From Chloroflexota bacterium (GTDB lineage: Bacteria; Chloroflexota; Limnocylindria; Limnocylindrales; CSP1-4), in assembly GCA_015661135.1 (NCBI GenBank), contig JACVXW010000036.1:1-10663 (forward strand): DNA of 10,663 nt, in the 5' to 3' direction. The notes beneath the pieces are model-generated. The model worked only from the letters and a program-made list of their open reading frames with translations, did not search any database and was not told where the DNA came from. Shown piece after piece: positions 6,862-10,663 of the stretch; positions within the stretch are counted from its first letter, which is position 1; every line of letters starts with the position of its first letter. The translations under genes and the position numbers were made by a program.

Positions 6862-7292
6862 CAGCGCTTCGCCCCGACGGCCGGAGCCGCCTTCGCGCCG
6901 TACTTGCTGCGGCCCTGCTTGCGATCGCGGACGCCGGCTGCGTCCAGGGCGCCGCGGATGATGTGGTACTTCACCGACGGCAGATCCCGGACCCGTCCAC
7001 CCCGGACGAGCACGACGGAGTGTTCCTGGAGGTTATGGCCGATCCCCGGAATGTAGGCGGTGACCTCCATCTGGTTGGTCAGCCGCACGCGCGCGATCTT
7101 GCGCAGCGCCGAGTTCGGCTTCTTGGGCGTCATCGTCCGGACCTGCAGGCAGACACCCCGTCGCTGGGGCGCTCCAGGAATGGGTACCTGGCGCTGCCGA
7201 AGGCTGTTCCAGTTCTTGCGCATGGCAGGCGCCTTGATCTTCGCGATCTTGGCGTGCCGCCCGTGGCGCACGAGCTGGCTGATCGTCGGCAC
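6861..7292 (-). CDS. rpsL: Small-subunit protein uS12 (rpsL), GTG start
   Basis: uS12 sits at the decoding centre of the 30S subunit and controls accuracy; it is the classical streptomycin target protein. I place the start at the GTG at 7292, giving VPTISQLVR and 143 residues, with an AAAGGAG 10 nt upstream. The frame stays open to a TTG at 7472, but that codon lies upstream of the predicted -10 element. Conserved blocks are RRGVCLQV, TMTPKKPNSALRK with the key lysine at 57, GHNLQEHSVVLVRGGR and DRKQGRSKYG. About 14 extra residues near 24-38 (around RKNWNSLRQRQVPIPG) match the insertion known from Firmicutes-type uS12 and absent from E. coli. The position of E. coli Lys88 is Arg102, and Gly92 is Ser106; the aspartate modified by RimO (Asp103) is kept. 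It is the first gene of the str transcript. Confidence 0.96.
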   Translation of the reverse strand: MPTISQLVRHGRHAKIAKIKAPAMRKNWNSLRQRQVPIPGAPQRRGVCLQVRTMTPKKPNSALRKIARVRLTNQMEVTAYIPGIGHNLQEHSVVLVRGGRVRDLPSVKYHIIRGALDAAGVRDRKQGRSKYGAKAAPAVGAKR

Positions 7293-7302
7293 GAAGACGC
7301 TG

Positions 7303-7309
7303 CTCCTTT
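7303..7309 (-). promoter_or_regulatory. Ribosome binding site deciding the rpsL start
   Basis: The minus strand reads AAAGGAG here, a close match to the anti-Shine-Dalgarno complement, with 10 nt before the GTG at 7292. It supports this GTG over the upstream in-frame TTG. Confidence 0.8.
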
Positions 7310-7326
7310 CGGTTCGTCGGTCGGTG

Positions 7327-7342
7327 GCGGTCCTGCGACCGC
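7327..7342 (-). promoter_or_regulatory. Leader hairpin upstream of rpsL
   Basis: On the minus strand GCGGTC and GACCGC form a perfect 6-bp stem closed by a GCAG loop, 17 nt upstream of the AAAGGAG site of rpsL. It lies within the predicted 5' leader and could take part in autogenous control or simply be a GC-rich fold. No function is shown by the sequence alone. Confidence 0.35.
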
Positions 7343-7353
7343 GGGTCGTCTGG

Positions 7354-7372
7354 CCGGGGTTCGGACCCTCGG
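7354..7372 (-). promoter_or_regulatory. Second leader hairpin upstream of rpsL
   Basis: On the minus strand CCG, a bulged A and GGGT pair with ACCC and CGG across a CCGA loop, about 7 bp. It lies 11 nt upstream of the other leader hairpin. Such structures occur by chance in GC-rich DNA, so the regulatory reading is tentative. Confidence 0.25.
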
Positions 7373-7462
7373 CGAGGACCCTGTCCCATCCCTCGATGGG
7401 GGCTACGGCGAGCGGCTCGACGGCGAAGTCGAACGCCGCTCCTTCCGGAGCCACGAACGCGG

Positions 7463-7492
7463 AGTGTAGCAATCGGGCCGAGCACGTGTCAA
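7463..7492 (-). promoter_or_regulatory. Sigma70-type promoter of the str–S10 transcript
   Basis: The minus strand shows a perfect -35 TTGACA (7487-7492), an 18-nt spacer and a -10 TACACT (7463-7468) preceded by TGC, the extended -10 form. The -10 matches consensus at 4 of 6 positions. Transcription would begin near 7456, giving a leader of about 164 nt before the rpsL GTG. The position between the rpoC hairpin and rpsL, in the only sizeable intergenic gap of the window, fits a main promoter for the downstream ribosomal genes. Confidence 0.75.
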
Positions 7493-7507
7493 ACGCACAT
7501 GGCCCGA

Positions 7508-7534
7508 CAGCGACCCCGGCGTCCGGGGCCGCTG
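7508..7534 (-). terminator. GC-rich hairpin after rpoC, terminator-like without a U-tract
   Basis: Starting 9 nt after the rpoC stop, the minus strand has CAGCGGCCCCGG, a loop of ACG, and CCGGGGTCGCTG. The arms pair over 12 bp with one G·U pair. No run of T follows (TCGGGCC comes next), so it is not a canonical intrinsic terminator. In GC-rich bacteria such U-less hairpins may end or attenuate transcription, or stabilise the 3' end of the rpoC mRNA. The promoter for rpsL begins only about 16 nt further on, which fits a transcript boundary. Confidence 0.55.
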
Positions 7535-7543
7535 GCTCGCTCG

Positions 7544-8401
7544 TCAGGCCTCGCCGGACCGGGCCGGCTCACCCTGGAGCAGCGGGTTCTGATCCGGATC
7601 GATGGCGGCGTCATCCCCGGATCCGCCGGACGCCAGGAACGGGTTGAAGTCGTCCTCCTCCGATCCGGCGATGGCCGCCGCCCTCGCGAGACCGGCGGCA
7701 TCCTCATCTGGCGCTCGACCCGACCCCTCGTCGAGGAACGGGTTGTACGCGGCACCGCCGTCCGCGAGGGCCTCGCCTGCCAGCGCTTCGATCGCCGCCC
7801 GGCGCTCGCGCTCCTTGCGCGCGGCCAGGTTGGCCGGCGCCCCGGACCCGGCCGGGATGAGCTTGCCGATGATGACGTTCTCCTTGAGCCCGATCAGGTG
7901 GTCCTTGGCGCCGTTGATGGCGGCCTCGGTGAGCACCCGGGTCGTCTCCTGGAAGGACGCCGCGGCGAGGAAGCTGGACGTGTTGAGCGACGCCTTGGTC
8001 ACCCCGAGCAGGACGGTCTGCGCCGTCGCCGGCTCCCCGCCCTCGGCAAGAACCCTGTTGTTGACCTCCTCGAAGTCGAGGCGATCGATCAGCTCCGTCG
8101 GCAGCAGCTCGCTGTCGCCGGGCTGGTCAATGCGGACCTTTCGAAGCATCTGCCGGACGATGATCTCGATGTGCTTGTCGTTGATCGTGACGCCCTGGCT
8201 CCGGTAGACCTTCTGGACCTCCTTGACGAGGTAGCGCTGGACGGCGTCCCGGCCTCGCGTGTCGAGGTACTCCTGCGGGTTGATCGGTCCGTCCGTGATG
8301 GCGTCGCCGGCCCTGACCTCCTGGGCGTCGTCCACGAGCAGGCGGGCGTTGTGCGGGATGGGGTACTCGCGTTCCACGATGTCCTCGGCCCGCACCACGA
8401 A

Positions 8402-8431
<30 letters not shown>
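7544..8431 (-). CDS. rpoC: RNA polymerase beta' subunit, C-terminal part (rpoC), out of frame with the upstream part
   Basis: This is the end of RpoC, read in a frame shifted relative to the rest of the gene. Clear family sequence begins at GFVVRAEDIVEREYPIP and continues with NARLLVDDAQEV, KVYRSQGVTINDKHIEIIVR, GDSELLP, LLGVTKASLNTSSFLAAASF and LIGLKENVIIGKLIPAGSG, the last conserved region of beta', which packs near omega and the clamp base. A GTG at 8398 is in frame, but nothing resembling a Shine-Dalgarno sequence precedes it and no family protein starts here, so I do not treat this as a separate gene. After the conserved core comes a tail of about 95 residues rich in Ala, Gly, Asp and Glu, described separately. 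The stop is TGA at 7544-7546. Without this segment beta' should be non-functional. Confidence 0.93.
7547..7828 (-). repeat. rpoC: RpoC acidic tail with three NPFL-type repeats
   Basis: After the conserved end of beta' and a short basic stretch (ARKERERR), the last 80-odd residues are low-complexity and acidic. Within them the motif recurs three times: YNPFLDEGSG (NPFL codons at 7733-7744), FNPFLASGGSG (7634-7645) and QNPLLQGEPA (7577-7588), spaced 33 and 19 residues apart. The first two are each followed by a Gly/Ser turn. I do not know this tail from characterised RpoC proteins; the repeats look like short linear binding motifs in a disordered tail, which is inference. Confidence 0.6.

Positions 8432-10663
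<2,232 letters not shown>

Noticed and set aside
7293..7472. A 60-residue N-terminal extension of uS12 from a TTG at 7472
   Set aside because: The TTG lies upstream of the predicted -10 element, so it would not be on the transcript. The extension has no match to uS12, and the GTG at 7292 has a good ribosome binding site.
7481..7490. CACGTG palindrome between -35 and -10 of the rpsL promoter as an operator
   Set aside because: A single 6-bp palindrome is expected by chance in this composition, and no second copy or longer dyad is seen nearby.
7544..8398. A separate gene starting at GTG 8398
   Set aside because: It is plainly the C-terminal part of RpoC, without its own ribosome binding site, and follows the frameshift in register with the rest of the protein.

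Overview
This window is a stretch of the core information-processing locus of a bacterium with GC-rich coding DNA. All genes lie on the minus strand, so transcription runs from high to low coordinates. The order is rpoC (3' part), rpsL, rpsG, fusA, tuf, rpsJ, rplC, rplD, rplW, rplB, rpsS. This is the classical rpoBC–str–S10 cluster. Codons end mostly in G or C, and GTG is used as start three times. The Gram-positive-type insertion in uS12 (absent from E. coli and typical actinobacterial uS12) and the general look of EF-Tu, uL2 and RpoC suggest an uncultured GC-rich member of the Chloroflexota. That assignment is inference, not shown by a search.

Layout. 10663–7544 is the C-terminal two thirds or so of the RNA polymerase beta' subunit. 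It includes the catalytic NADFDGD loop, bridge helix, second zinc site and trigger loop, and carries an apparent 1-nt frameshift near 8402–8431. Its low-complexity acidic tail repeats an NPFL-type motif three times. The 251-nt gap at 7543–7293 holds a strong 12-bp hairpin just after rpoC, a good sigma70-type promoter (TTGACA, 18 nt, extended TACACT) and a leader of about 164 nt with two smaller hairpins. From 7292 to the left edge the genes are packed with overlaps or gaps of 0–38 nt, so the str and S10 groups look like one transcription unit. The tuf stop is only 4 nt before rpsJ.

The genes work together in making ribosomes and running translation: two elongation factors (EF-G, EF-Tu), three small-subunit proteins made in full (uS12, uS7, uS10), four large-subunit proteins (uL3, uL4, uL23, uL2) and uS19, with RNA polymerase beta' upstream.

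The main anomalies: (1) the rpsS frame is normal for 82 codons and then runs in frame into a RecR fragment with different codon use over the last 104 bases, most likely a chimeric contig end; (2) the rpoC frameshift; (3) the NPFL repeats in the RpoC tail; (4) uS12 naturally carries Arg at the position of the classical K88R streptomycin-resistance mutation. I found no mobile element, CRISPR array, tRNA or rRNA, and no evidence for a new multi-gene system.
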